Below are positions 1-10,978 of a stretch of 64,000 nt of DNA, piece by piece. The notes under the pieces were generated by a model, which was given only the letters and a program-made list of their open reading frames with translations, was not told the origin of the DNA and searched no databases. The DNA is taken from assembly GCF_024868665.1 (NCBI RefSeq), contig NC_079913.1:12167824-12231823 (forward strand). The letters run 5' to 3'. Each line of letters opens with the position of its first letter. Positions within the stretch are counted from its first letter, which is position 1. The translations under genes were made by a program, and so were the position numbers. This DNA comes from Triplophysa rosa (taxonomy: Eukaryota > Chordata > Actinopteri > Cypriniformes > Nemacheilidae).

Positions 1-117
1 TCAAAATATCTTCTTTTTTGTTCCGCGAAAGAAAGAAAGTCATACAGGTTTGAAATGACAGGAGGGTGAGTAAACGGTAATAGAATTTTCAGTTTTGGGT
101 GAACTATCACTTTAAGT
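1..117. repeat. Truncated cyprinid foldback repeat (gggtgaactat family)
   Basis: Ends in the motif ttttgggtgaactatcactt preceded by gagggtgagtaaa, the end shared by related copies at 22905-23172, 28441-28850, 33116-33354, 41353-41632 and 51872-51916. The other end lies beyond the window. Non-autonomous DNA repeat; superfamily not assigned. Confidence 0.7.
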
Positions 118-2561
118 TTGACATTTGCATAGAATTGTCCAAAAACAATGCAGAGAAAGCAACCACAAGAGAAAAAAGTACACTCGACAAGACGAGAAGA
201 GACTAGATGACAAAAAATGAAAAGAGACGACAAGGTGAGAAGAGTTTACAGTGTTTACACAAGGCTGCTGGTTTTAAAGTTGCCTTTCTTAAATCTCTAG
301 GGCCTCCACGGCATATTAGCATTCACTCAGCACACTGTTTCTTCTCAACACTTGCTCGTTCATGCTCCATATATCAGCCTGACAGCTCACGCCGAGCGTA
401 TGTGAGCACGAACTAATTTCTAAGAGCCAGCGAATGTTCCCAGAGGCATCGGCTGCAGAAACGCATTTCAAACCTTCTTAATGGTCATTTGTCAGATTAA
501 CAGTGCTCATTTCATGTGAATAAGACTGAGGAAATCACAGTTTATCTTTCCTGCCAATTTACACATCCGTACCGTCGAGCAGAGATACTAGAACAAGCTG
601 ACAGAAATCATTAGTGTGAATAAGTAAGAAAAGACAACAGCAGTGGTGAAATACTGGACTTTTACAGCGGGACCTGCTTCATTTTATAGCTGGTGTTATT
701 AGCGCTCGTAAATACACGTTTGAGGGACTCGCAAACATTAGCTCAGCACATTTGCAAAAGGAAGTAGTCGATGTTTGTCCAGCGATTGACATTAACCAGG
801 GCACAACAATAGAGAAAACGTTGTTTTGAACATTGAACATATTTTCTACCACTGTGAACCCGAATGTTCTGAAAGTAATTACAGTATATAGTTAAAGTAG
901 TCTAAACTTAATTTTATATAACTTAAAAATTTTGAGTTCCTGTAACTAAGTCATACTTTACAGTTCATTTAAATTCATTTAAACAAGTTAATTCAACGTG
1001 ATTTGTTGAGAATGATTTTCAGTTCCCAGCAAGCTTTGCGTGAGACTGCATTAGGAGAGTAAATTTCGAAATTAAGTGGTTTTTTTTTTTGCGTTTTTAG
1101 AAAGGATAAAGCCTTGTTAATGAGGAACGTTAATTTATCTTGGCCATTTAGATGTTTAGAGTTTGTTGTATTTTTGAGTTTTGGGGTACCATCGTTCAGA
1201 AGAGTGTTGCTCATGCTTAGGTTGTGGGAGGTGCAGTCATGTGTGTTGCATCACTCTCTGTGAAGGCTGTTTGTTAATTGCTGATGTAGCTGAAATATTT
1301 AGGTTATCTTAATAAGACCTTTCTTTTATTTAACTGTTAATAAAAAGGATTTACCTTACCAAATGTTAAAAATTAACAGGAATTAACATGCATGAGTACA
1401 ACAAACTGTTGTACTGAAATAGTTCTGCTTACTTAAAATTGGGAACATCATGACTCAAACCATTTGATGTGACTGGTTACCTCAAATGTTTTGAGTTTTC
1501 TCAACTTATTCAGGTTTACAGTGTGGCCAGAGCTGTAAATATGTTGATCAGTTGTACAATAGTGACCAAAAGTGATGTTTGGAGGGCATATTTGTACATT
1601 ATTTGGTTTTAATCCTCCCTCAGGTTCGATGAAAACATCAAAACATGAGGCGTATGGTACAAAACGGATGAAGCACTAAACTTTTAAGTTACCCCAAACA
1701 CACCAATGCCACATGAATCTAAAATGTATAATGCATTTTTTATTATATATTTAAATAAAGAGGGAATATGTCAATTGTCAATACTGTACATGTGGTTTAA
1801 AACCATAAAACATTTATTTTCTTTGATTTATTGACCATTGTTGCTACGAATTCAGAATATTGTTACCAAGGTAACATTACCCAGCTGGCTGACACAGAGG
1901 TTTTGTTCAAACTGTAAAATTGACTTCATTAGTTAGAATGGGTTTAAAATGATACTTGCTGTACGCCATCATATTTTAACAAGGTATTTGTATGTATAAA
2001 TGTATTCATGCTATTAAAGCTTTATCGCATTATAACTTTTACATTTCAGCTGATCTAGTTTGAACTATATTCAATGTTAAGCTACGCACTCATCATATAA
2101 TAAAATATAGCATTTTCCTTAGGCCTTGAGTCAAGGTGTACTACTGTATGGTTAATGTTAATGTATTTTTTGAAGCCGGTGATCATTATTATTACACTTC
2201 CATGTGTCAAATATATAAATAAAATAACCTTCAAATCTTGATTTGAGCTTCTTTTAAGGTGTGAGAAAAAAGAAACTGCATTATCTAGCACATCTAGAAT
2301 ATAACAATATACTGTATATAAATAAAATAAAGTATATTGAAAATGAATGAATGGAGAATGCTGTGAAGGACAATTACAGTTTAGTATTTGCCATGAAACA
2401 ATTAAGTATAAGCCATGAAATCATGCATAATTTATGCAAGTCTCTGCTGCAGGTCTGAAGGTGATCTTAACTATGTGTTAAAGGTCATTTTTAATTGGGA
2501 CTAAATGGTCTTTTTACTGCTGATCTATAGTTGCAAGACCAAAAAAATGTGTGTCAAAACC
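118..2561. other. Non-coding stretch, no gene seen
   Basis: AT-rich unique-looking DNA. The short open frames at 207-416, 993-1214 and 2082-2291 have no recognisable domain, composition bias or splice context. I see no RNA gene. Confidence 0.6.
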
Positions 2562-3078
2562 ATAGACTGTATAAAATATGGACGTAGTGTCCGTGACGTC
2601 ACCCGTAGGTTTGTGAAGAGTAAAAATGAAGCCTAAAGTAGGCGGAGCCGGTCGTCGCCATCTTGGCCTCGTGTCATCGGGCGTCACCCCCGGATAATCG
2701 AAAAATGGGCAAAGAGGCGGGACATTGTTGGAGATGAGGCGCCTCGTTGGCTGAAACCACTTGTCACTCAAGTGGCCACGCAACTACTTTATTTTGCATA
2801 ATTTTAAGGCTTAATATAAGTTAAACGGGTGAGTTATGAAAAAAAATCACCCTCCTCACAGTTGTCATGAAGGGTAAAATTACCTATATAGACCAAAATA
2901 ATTTTTTGTACCAGGCTGTAAACATGTTTTTTTTGTGCTGTAAAGTTGGCCATTTTAACATGGGGCTCAATGAGATTCTGCTCTGTTTTGGAGCCAGCCT
3001 CTAGCGGCCAGTCGATGAATTGCACTTTTAGTCACTTCCGTGATGGTTTCACGAGAGTGACCGGAAGATTGCCCCTTG
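2562..3078. repeat. Interspersed repeat with 9-bp target duplication
   Basis: The 517-bp segment starts atagactgtataaaatatgg and ends gattgccccttg. It is flanked by the perfect 9-bp direct repeat GTCAAAACC (2553-2561 and 3079-3087), as expected of an insertion. No long terminal inverted repeat is visible. From general knowledge this resembles a very common fish interspersed repeat; the class (SINE-like or DNA) is not resolved. Confidence 0.7.
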
Positions 3079-3087
3079 GTCAAAACC

Positions 3088-3948
3088 TGTCAAAATTTTG
3101 GTTATTTCATATTATATAAACATATGATGCCCAAAAATGTTTTCAAGGTATACAACAACATTTGGAGACACATTGTTGGTGTACAAACATACTGACACAC
3201 ACAGACATGTAAATTCTGGCATCTTTGCCCTCATAGATGATTTCACTCGGATTCAAGAGCCATCCAGCTTTATGTCTCCCACACACTGACACTGTCTGAC
3301 ACCACTTAACAAAGATTCAGAGGAAAGTATTTAGAGGATCAGTCAGTCAGACATTCCCCAGCTATTTTTATCAACACATCAAGAAGTTATTTCTGATTGT
3401 TCCCTATTATGAACTCTGTGTTCTTAATATCGCCGTCTCTCAACCTCTTCCACTCTCTAAAATACCCAGAGCTTCCTCAAAGTGGTATTTTCAGTCTTGT
3501 GATGTCAATGAATTGTCTGGCTCTTTATGACTACACACGCAGACAAACAAACTAAACTCTGTGGTGGCGTCTGTCATTACATTACATTACATTACATTAC
3601 ATTACTCACACACACTCGTACATGGGCGGCTTCTGGCCGAACAGCAAGCTACCATTCCAACCACAGCCTCTTTCATAGCTTTAAATGTACGAATCAGCCT
3701 TTTTAAAGGAATGAGTTAATTCAGACAATTCCCTCTGTCTGCAATTTGTTACAAAATGACATTTAGGGTCAATTTGCACTTTTTAAAGATTGACAAGCAA
3801 TAACATGACACTGATCAAATCCCTCACTATCTTGTCAAGCATCCCTACTATCTAAATGTCAACTAATCATGCAAAGCCAGCAAACCAAGTAACTTTTCAG
3901 TGGGTACAATACTGTAACTATCTGCAAAGTACACTGAAAGTACACACT
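3088..3948. other. Non-coding stretch with an ATTAC microsatellite
   Basis: Contains six perfect ATTAC units at 3576-3605. Nothing else can be assigned. Confidence 0.6.
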
Positions 3949-4485
3949 TGTCACGGTCCCACCGTCTTGTTTATGAAATTCTAGTCGTGTGGTGGGATCG
4001 GGGCAGAGTTCTTGGGTTTTATGTGGGAAGACCATGAGATGTTTATGCCTCTCATGTGTTTTTCCAGTGTCTGTCTCTGTTCCCGCCATCTCGTTTCCTC
4101 GTTATCCTTCCCTAAGTGTTTGATTACACACACCTGCCCTGTGTCGTTATCCCTCGTTTGTGTTCCCTATATATACCCTCTTGTTTCTTTGTCCTGTGCT
4201 CAATTCGTTGTTCTTGTTCCTGTCCGTACCAGTGTTCTGTTTAAATATTCCAAGTCAAGTCAAGTCGAGTTTTGTAAGTCTGTTATTTAGCGTTTGTCTA
4301 GTGTTGTTCAGTTTACCCTGTCTTAGTTCATCTGTGTTCTGTCTGCTGCATGTTATCTTGTTTTCTTGGTTTTTCCCCATCGTGGGTGTTTTAGTTTCTG
4401 TTTTTGTTTCTTTGTTAAAATAAAGTATCTGTTAACCCCTTCACTGCCGTTGCCTGCGCTTGGGTTCTTCTGCCTATTCGTGACA
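3949..4485 (+). mobile_element. Solo LTR, Ty3/Gypsy-like
   Basis: A 537-bp segment starts TGTCACGG and ends CGTGACA, flanked by the perfect 5-bp target duplication ACACT (3944-3948, 4486-4490). It carries a TATA box (TATATATA, 4168-4175) and a polyadenylation signal AATAAA (4419-4424) in the order expected of an LTR on the plus strand. About 70 bp around the TATA box closely match the LTRs at 8-14.6 kb, but the rest differs, so it is a related but separate family. No internal region adjoins it, consistent with LTR-LTR recombination. Confidence 0.88.
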
Positions 4486-4516
4486 ACACTTCTCCCACAT
4501 CAAAGACACATATGCT

Positions 4517-4982
4517 GCGTCCCAATTTGCCTACTTATACTATGTACTAAAAGTATGCGCTGTTTTTGTTGGGGAAAAGTATAAACATTTTAGTGCATAG
4601 CAAAACTGTGACATACTAACGCAAAACAGAAGTGGCCGTTTTTGCCTAGACGACACTGTGATCATGAACTGTCACAAACATCAAAATACATCTCTTCTTT
4701 GCATTTAAGTATTCATTCATTCATTATTTCATATGTAATGTTTACTGTTTACTCACATTTATTAAGTGAAGCATCTTTTATTTCATTTTATTAATGCAGT
4801 AAAGTGTCACTAAACTCCTCCCTCTCGCGGCGAGTTGTGGGTAATATCAGCCATGAATCCATGGATTCACAATTAGAGGTACTTTGAGAATTCTCATTTC
4901 AGCATACTATGATTTGGCATTGGGACATACCAATTATATTGTCGAATACCATTTAAGACGGATAGTATGCGGGTTGGGACGC
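4517..4982. repeat. Non-autonomous DNA transposon-like element with GCGTCCCAA ends
   Basis: Short inverted ends GCGTCCCAA (4517-4525) and TTGGGACGC (4974-4982), with further subterminal complementarity around catactat/atagtatg. No transposase. The target duplication is unclear. Confidence 0.55.
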
Positions 4983-5216
4983 CGCAATACTCAGAGATTC
5001 ATCAATCTAGACAAGTAATCTCACCTCTAAAAGGCTGGTTTTTAAAGCTCGAATAACACACTTCACTGCTGTAAAACCCTAGAATGCCTTGCCCCATATA
5101 CTGTACTGTAAGTGCGTTACCGTACACTTGAATTTACAAATTGAGGCACGTTACAGTTTTTCTCCGGAGTCATCTTTTTTTATTAACTTTTTTTGACAAC
5201 ATTTTGACAGCTTTCC

Positions 5217-5325
5217 TGTGGCTCATGGGTTCGATTCCAGGGACAAATGTATAGTGTAATGCAATGTAAGTCGCTTTGGATAAAAGCATCTGCCAAATGC
5301 ATAAATGTAAATGTAATACAACCTC
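5217..5325 (+). repeat. SINE-like fragment (tRNA B-box plus LINE-type tail)
   Basis: Contains ggttcgattcc, a match to the tRNA B-box, followed by gtcgctttggataaaagc and atgcataaatgtaaatgtaa, the tail typical of fish SINE/LINE elements. The tail recurs at 54305-54352. The 5' part (A-box) is not evident, so it is truncated or diverged and not a tRNA gene. Confidence 0.65.
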
Positions 5326-5593
5326 CTAGCATAATGCTAAAAGCCTATGAACAAGCCATTCATACAGTAGCCATTCATAACGAGGCCTGATTTCGCTACA
5401 AACTGAAAACACAGGTTGGTGTTAACAAGGTGTCAAAACTACTACTGTAGATAAATATTTAACAATTCTACCTGGAACGACAGAAACTGCACAAAAAATA
5501 TATTGTTCAGTAGCTATTTATTAAGCTTTAAATAGCAACTCGTTCTTTAGCAATGGCAACCAAAATTAAAGCATTAATCATTTTATGCATTAT

Positions 5594-6292
5594 TTTATAG
5601 ACGTTTCAAAGTGACAACATAAACAAACGTTTGTGCGCATGCACGCGTTTGTGGACTACCCTTAACTTCCGGTAAACATTCACAAACAATAGAGTGCCTG
5701 TAGATTATTTCTGACAACAAGCCAAAGAAACCAAGAAGAACAGTTACTTGGCTTAACTTGTCTCTCCAATATTTTGAATTTAGACTGCAATACCAAGCTC
5801 AACCGCTAGATGTCAATGTATCATACGGTTTCTTTAAATTCGACCAAATTTTTTTTATATAGAATTAACATCCAACAAATCTTTTATTTAATACAATTAT
5901 TATACAATAAAATAATACGCTAAATTAATATTAACAAATTAAATTAAATATAAATTGTTATATTTAGGGATGCACAATAAATTATCGGCCATATCTCTAT
6001 CGGCAGATAATGGTCATTTTTAATGTTATCGGTATCATTCATAAAGAGGCATGATTTCGCTACGAACTGTAAACACAGTATGTAAAAACAATGTGTCAAA
6101 ACTACTACCGTAGATATTTAGATACTGTATATCGGCCAATATATCGGTTATCGGCTTCCAATGTTAAAGAATGATCGGTAATTGTTATCGGCCAAAATTT
6201 GCATATCGGTGCATCCCTAGTTATATTATTAGACACTAGCCAAACACACACCGGAAGTTAAATGCAGTCCCGGTGAACACGTCCGATGAAAC
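5594..6292 (-). repeat. Interspersed repeat, interrupted by a hAT MITE
   Basis: Reverse-complement homologue of 50205-50632. Shared landmarks include tttcaaagtgac, aataatctacaggcactc, aaagaaaccgta, accgctagatgtca and cgtccgatgaaac. The present copy is longer because the element at 5965-6219 lies inside it. No coding capacity seen; class unknown. Confidence 0.75.
5965..6219. mobile_element. hAT-type MITE
   Basis: A 255-bp element with imperfect inverted ends TAGGGATGCAC and GTGCATCCCTA and a perfect 8-bp target duplication GTTATATT (5957-5964, 6220-6227), the hallmark length of hAT insertions. Rich in atcgg motifs; no transposase. Its middle (about 6028-6116) resembles the flanking sequence at 5376-5460. 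Confidence 0.88.
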
Positions 6293-6926
6293 AGTCTATA
6301 TTACAGTATAACCCACATAGACAAGATGAATATGTGCTGCAAACTTTAGCCTGCACAGAGACTCATCATGTTTTGACCTTCTTTTTTCAATTAAGCTCCT
6401 GCTCTCTCTCCGAGCAAATGAATATAATGTTAGGTCTGATTGGAGCCACATTCACCTCCTCTTCACTTGTACATCATTTCACCCTTATTTCAGCCTTAAT
6501 GAAAGACAGGATTGAGCAGGGACCAAGGGCACACACGGACTGAAAACAAACCAAAGGTTTGACAGTCCAATTTCTGCCGTTTATTACCGCTACGATGCTG
6601 TGATACTAGGAATAATATGAGCATTTCTCTCCCATTTTCAAATAAAAAATGTGTAATGTATAATTTTTTGAATAACAGTTGGCCTCCGGTCAACTATGAA
6701 GTTATTTATTTCCAACAGAACAGAATAAAAACTCTTATAGCTTATTACCTTCTTAATGAGGCCTTTCACCAGGGGCCCTTATTTCAGTTCTGTCTGTGCT
6801 AGTTTTACATAGTTGTTTAATGTACACATGGACAGGCATCTTCGCCTATTCTGTAGCATCTAGCAGATTATTTATATCCTGGTTTGTGCAGATGTTGCTT
6901 TTGTTATATATCTTCTCAACATAATT
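6293..6926. other. Non-coding stretch homologous to 9091-9476
   Basis: No gene recognised. From about 6690 to 6943 it is clearly but imperfectly similar to about 9220-9476 (shared ttaatgaggcctt, catctagcagat, gcagatgttg), an older or allelic version of the same region. Confidence 0.55.
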
Positions 6927-6943
6927 CTTAATTTAGCTTTTCA

Positions 6944-8425
6944 ATGTGTGCTTGTACATGTTACACTGACAAATTACCATATTAGTCTTAAAAAAATGTG
7001 CCACCTATTTTAACTAAGGGAGAAGTGTGCTTCAAGACAAAAATGTAAACATCAATCCCAGCAATGCAGCGCCAGTGCAACTTTTCACAACTCCTATTTA
7101 AAAAAATCCAATTCTCTCTTCCAATCTCATTGTAAACTAGATGAAAAGATGAAAGGAACAAGATGCAACAAAAGGTCTAACATTCCAGAAAACACCTAGC
7201 TGATATCAAAACCATGGTGATGTCATCATGTCTTACCTGTCTCATTCTCTCCAAGATCTGCGTCATTGCAATTCAGATTTTTGGTCTGCATGAGTTTGAC
7301 GAAAACACACAAACACAGACACACTTATCAGATTCCCTCACTCGGCATGTTGAAAAGAACTTTCAGTAGCTTAAAAGCGATCCAGTTTCTTATCAGTCCA
7401 AGCGAAACAGAACACGATTGAGAGACAGCGAAAGAAGGGAAATAAAATGAAGAAAAGAAAACTCTTGGTGGACAAATATGACAGCAAATAGCATAGGAGG
7501 CAATGAGACGTGCTCGGACAATACTGCTGTTTGTTTACTACAGAGAAACGTCACACTTCAGACCCACACACTACATACCAGACTGACTAACAAACAAGAG
7601 CTCCTATTCACACACACACACTTTACAGACCACTCAGAGCACACACACAAGGCAAAACGACAAGTACAGTCATCTCGAAAAAAATCGAAATGTTTCTTTA
7701 AGATCTAAATTGTTTTGCCTGGACATTATTAGCTTGAAAAGAATTTTTGAAGACATCCCAAACTTTCAAACTGTGCTCGGATTTGTCAAGATACCAATTC
7801 TAACATCCAAAGGCAGAAATCTTAAAACGACCTTAAATATTTTGCAACAATTTCTAACAACACAATAAGAAATGTATAAACTCTATAGTCCTACTACAGT
7901 ACAGTATATGCATGCCAACATAATAAATCTGTGAAAACTCTTCTTTGATCAATGTCATTTTTCAATGAACATACTTTATAAAAAAAGGTGAAAAGGACAG
8001 AAATATTTGCGAGAAGAAGAGGATAAATGATTAACCATTGTGCATTCTTGTGTTACATCACTGATTTAGGTGTCAGGAAACGAGGTGGAAGAACCCAAGT
8101 GCAGGCAGCGGCAGGTAAGGGGTTAACAGGGGTATTTTATTTTAAATATAAACACAAAAAAAAAACTCCCTTGATGGGGAAAAACACTGACAAAGACAAT
8201 GGGAATAAACAATATCAGGAAAACACAGGAACCAAGGACTATTAACTAGACTATAAAACACTTGACTTAAACTAACATAAACAAGACCAACAATGACTCA
8301 CGGTGGGAACAAGGAACATCGATTTGGACAGGTTTGGAATACAACACGACATCACAGGTACACGAACATCCACATGTAATCCACCAACACAAGACAAAGA
8401 AACAAGAGGGTATATATAGGAAACA
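6944..8425. repeat. Large direct duplication, copy 1
   Basis: Matches 9477-10958 at a constant offset of 2533 bp, with no difference noticed by eye. It includes the exon-like ORF at 7237-7291 and the outer 355 bp of the LTR starting at 8071. The match stops exactly where copy 2 meets a single N (10959). Either a very recent duplication or an assembly duplication. Confidence 0.9.
7237..7291 (-). CDS. Candidate short first coding exon of an unidentified gene
   Basis: On the minus strand an ATG at 7291 opens 18 codons (MQTKNLNCNDADLGENET) followed by one base and a strong splice donor ACAG|GTAAGAC at 7237/7236, so it would splice in phase 1. In-frame stops (TGA TAA) lie 33-38 nt upstream, so this would be the N-terminus. 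I do not recognise the peptide. usp6nl is a neighbour of CELF2 in human, and an alternative N-terminal exon of that gene is one possibility, but this is conjecture from synteny and phase only, and gene orientation would differ from human. The same segment recurs at 8726-8780 (inverted) and 9770-9824. It could be a chance donor. Confidence 0.35.
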
Positions 8426-8627
8426 CAAACGAGGGATAACGACATGGGGCAGGTGTGGGTAATCAAACACTCAGGGAAAGATCACAAGGAAACGAGAGGA
8501 GCGGGGCCAATGACGAGACACTGGAGAGAACGCATATTATTGTCAAAAGGACAATAATATGTTTCTCTCCACACATAACCAAAGACTTTGTCATGGCTCT
8601 GCTACAGGACCAAGAAAAACATGACTA
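8071..8627 (-). mobile_element. LTR copy, truncated at its 5' end
   Basis: Same family as 14014-14590: begins (plus strand) TGTCAGGAAACG just after TTAGG, and contains the TATA block, the AATAAA signal (as tttatt) and the 12-bp hairpin near 8530-8558. It lacks the last ~20 bp (tgaagcagagccatgaca), being joined at actaaa|actggatcg to the inverted segment 8629-9090. It is not followed by internal element sequence, so it looks like a rearrangement or assembly copy of the LTR at 10604-10978. Confidence 0.85.
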
Positions 8628-8628
8628 A

Positions 8629-9090
8629 AAACTGGATCGCTTTTAAGCTACTGAAAGTTCTTTTCAACATGCCGAGTGAGGGAATCTGATAAGTGTGTCT
8701 GTGTTTGTGTGTTTTCGTCAAACTCATGCAGACCAAAAATCTGAATTGCAATGACGCAGATCTTGGAGAGAATGAGACAGGTAAGACATGATGACATCAC
8801 CATGGTTTTGATATCAGCTAGGTGTTTTCTGGAATGTTAGACCTTTTGTTGCATCTTGTTCCTTTCATCTTTTCATCTAGTTTACAATGAGATTGGAAGA
8901 GAGAATTGGATTTTTTTAAATAGGAGTTGTGAAAAGTTGCACTGGCGCTGCATTGCTGGGATTGATGTTTACATTTTTGTCTTGAAGCACACTTCTCCCT
9001 TAGTTAAAATAGGTGGCACATTTTTTTAAGACTAATATGGTAATTTGTCAGTGTAACATGTACAAGCACACATTGAAAAGCTAAATTAAG
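8629..9090. repeat. Inverted copy of 6927-7387
   Basis: Reverse complement of 6927-7387 with near-perfect identity by eye, from actggatcgctttt to gctaaattaag. With 6927-7387 it makes arms of about 460 bp spaced by about 1.24 kb. It carries the exon-like ORF in plus orientation at 8726-8780 with its donor. Confidence 0.88.
8726..8780 (+). pseudogene. Inverted duplicate of the exon-like ORF
   Basis: Same ATG-to-donor sequence as 7291-7237 but on the plus strand, so it cannot be spliced with the same downstream exons. It exists only because of the inverted duplication. Confidence 0.4.
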
Positions 9091-9476
9091 GATATGCTAT
9101 GTTTAGAAGTAACAGTGGACCTGCGATCCAGGAACTTCATAGAAAGCTAAATAAGCAAATTACTCTCCCCAATACCTGCAGCACAAGCAAAACTAGTGTA
9201 ATAAATAAACTCTCTTCTACGACTTATTCCTTCTTTAATGAGGCCTTCTGCTGTGCATGACCCCGGTAGCCCACTGATATTTATAGCAGTTCTGTGCCGA
9301 TGCAGTAGTTTGTACATGTAGTTTGCATTTGTAAGTGTACACAACACAAGTGTAACAACTCAATTGTCCTTCAAGCCACTAGCACACACAGAACTGATAA
9401 TAAGCCTCTCCTGGTGAATGTTGAGAGCCATCTAGCAGATATTTATAATGTTTTTTGCAGATGTTGTTTGGTGCAG
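9091..9476. repeat. Diverged homologue of about 6640-6943
   Basis: Forward-orientation similarity with many substitutions and indels to 6640-6943, directly abutting the apparently identical block that starts at 9477. The abrupt change from diverged to identical is notable. Contains a polymorphic-looking A/T-rich segment and no gene. Confidence 0.6.
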
Positions 9477-10958
9477 ATGTGTGCTTGTACATGTTACACT
9501 GACAAATTACCATATTAGTCTTAAAAAAATGTGCCACCTATTTTAACTAAGGGAGAAGTGTGCTTCAAGACAAAAATGTAAACATCAATCCCAGCAATGC
9601 AGCGCCAGTGCAACTTTTCACAACTCCTATTTAAAAAAATCCAATTCTCTCTTCCAATCTCATTGTAAACTAGATGAAAAGATGAAAGGAACAAGATGCA
9701 ACAAAAGGTCTAACATTCCAGAAAACACCTAGCTGATATCAAAACCATGGTGATGTCATCATGTCTTACCTGTCTCATTCTCTCCAAGATCTGCGTCATT
9801 GCAATTCAGATTTTTGGTCTGCATGAGTTTGACGAAAACACACAAACACAGACACACTTATCAGATTCCCTCACTCGGCATGTTGAAAAGAACTTTCAGT
9901 AGCTTAAAAGCGATCCAGTTTCTTATCAGTCCAAGCGAAACAGAACACGATTGAGAGACAGCGAAAGAAGGGAAATAAAATGAAGAAAAGAAAACTCTTG
10001 GTGGACAAATATGACAGCAAATAGCATAGGAGGCAATGAGACGTGCTCGGACAATACTGCTGTTTGTTTACTACAGAGAAACGTCACACTTCAGACCCAC
10101 ACACTACATACCAGACTGACTAACAAACAAGAGCTCCTATTCACACACACACACTTTACAGACCACTCAGAGCACACACACAAGGCAAAACGACAAGTAC
10201 AGTCATCTCGAAAAAAATCGAAATGTTTCTTTAAGATCTAAATTGTTTTGCCTGGACATTATTAGCTTGAAAAGAATTTTTGAAGACATCCCAAACTTTC
10301 AAACTGTGCTCGGATTTGTCAAGATACCAATTCTAACATCCAAAGGCAGAAATCTTAAAACGACCTTAAATATTTTGCAACAATTTCTAACAACACAATA
10401 AGAAATGTATAAACTCTATAGTCCTACTACAGTACAGTATATGCATGCCAACATAATAAATCTGTGAAAACTCTTCTTTGATCAATGTCATTTTTCAATG
10501 AACATACTTTATAAAAAAAGGTGAAAAGGACAGAAATATTTGCGAGAAGAAGAGGATAAATGATTAACCATTGTGCATTCTTGTGTTACATCACTGATTT
10601 AGGTGTCAGGAAACGAGGTGGAAGAACCCAAGTGCAGGCAGCGGCAGGTAAGGGGTTAACAGGGGTATTTTATTTTAAATATAAACACAAAAAAAAAACT
10701 CCCTTGATGGGGAAAAACACTGACAAAGACAATGGGAATAAACAATATCAGGAAAACACAGGAACCAAGGACTATTAACTAGACTATAAAACACTTGACT
10801 TAAACTAACATAAACAAGACCAACAATGACTCACGGTGGGAACAAGGAACATCGATTTGGACAGGTTTGGAATACAACACGACATCACAGGTACACGAAC
10901 ATCCACATGTAATCCACCAACACAAGACAAAGAAACAAGAGGGTATATATAGGAAACA
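9477..10958. repeat. Large direct duplication, copy 2, ending at an N
   Basis: Repeats 6944-8425 at offset 2533. It ends inside the LTR just after gggtatatataggaaaca, where base 10959 is N and the sequence jumps to the last 19 bp of the LTR. The missing ~200 bp of LTR and the N indicate an unresolved join in the assembly. Confidence 0.9.
9770..9824 (-). CDS. Second copy of the candidate short coding exon
   Basis: Same as 7237-7291 (ATG at 9824, donor after 9770, phase 1). Whether this or the 7.2-kb copy is the true locus cannot be told from sequence, as the surrounding blocks look the same. Function unknown. Confidence 0.3.
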
Positions 10959-10978
10959 NATGAAGCAGAGCCATGACA
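10604..10978 (-). mobile_element. 3' LTR of the array, internally deleted at the N
   Basis: 375 bp instead of about 577. The part between the TATA block and the 5' terminal 19 bp is missing at the N (10959). The outer flank TTAGG is intact, so this is the true left boundary of the insertion. Confidence 0.85.

Noticed and set aside
5217..5325. Possible tRNA gene because of a B-box
   Set aside because: No A-box, cloverleaf or terminator in the right place; the adjoining tail shows it is a SINE-type repeat.
7237..7291. Firm naming of the exon-like ORF as usp6nl
   Set aside because: Only synteny memory and splice phase suggest it; the human gene order would need an inversion, and the peptide itself is not recognised.
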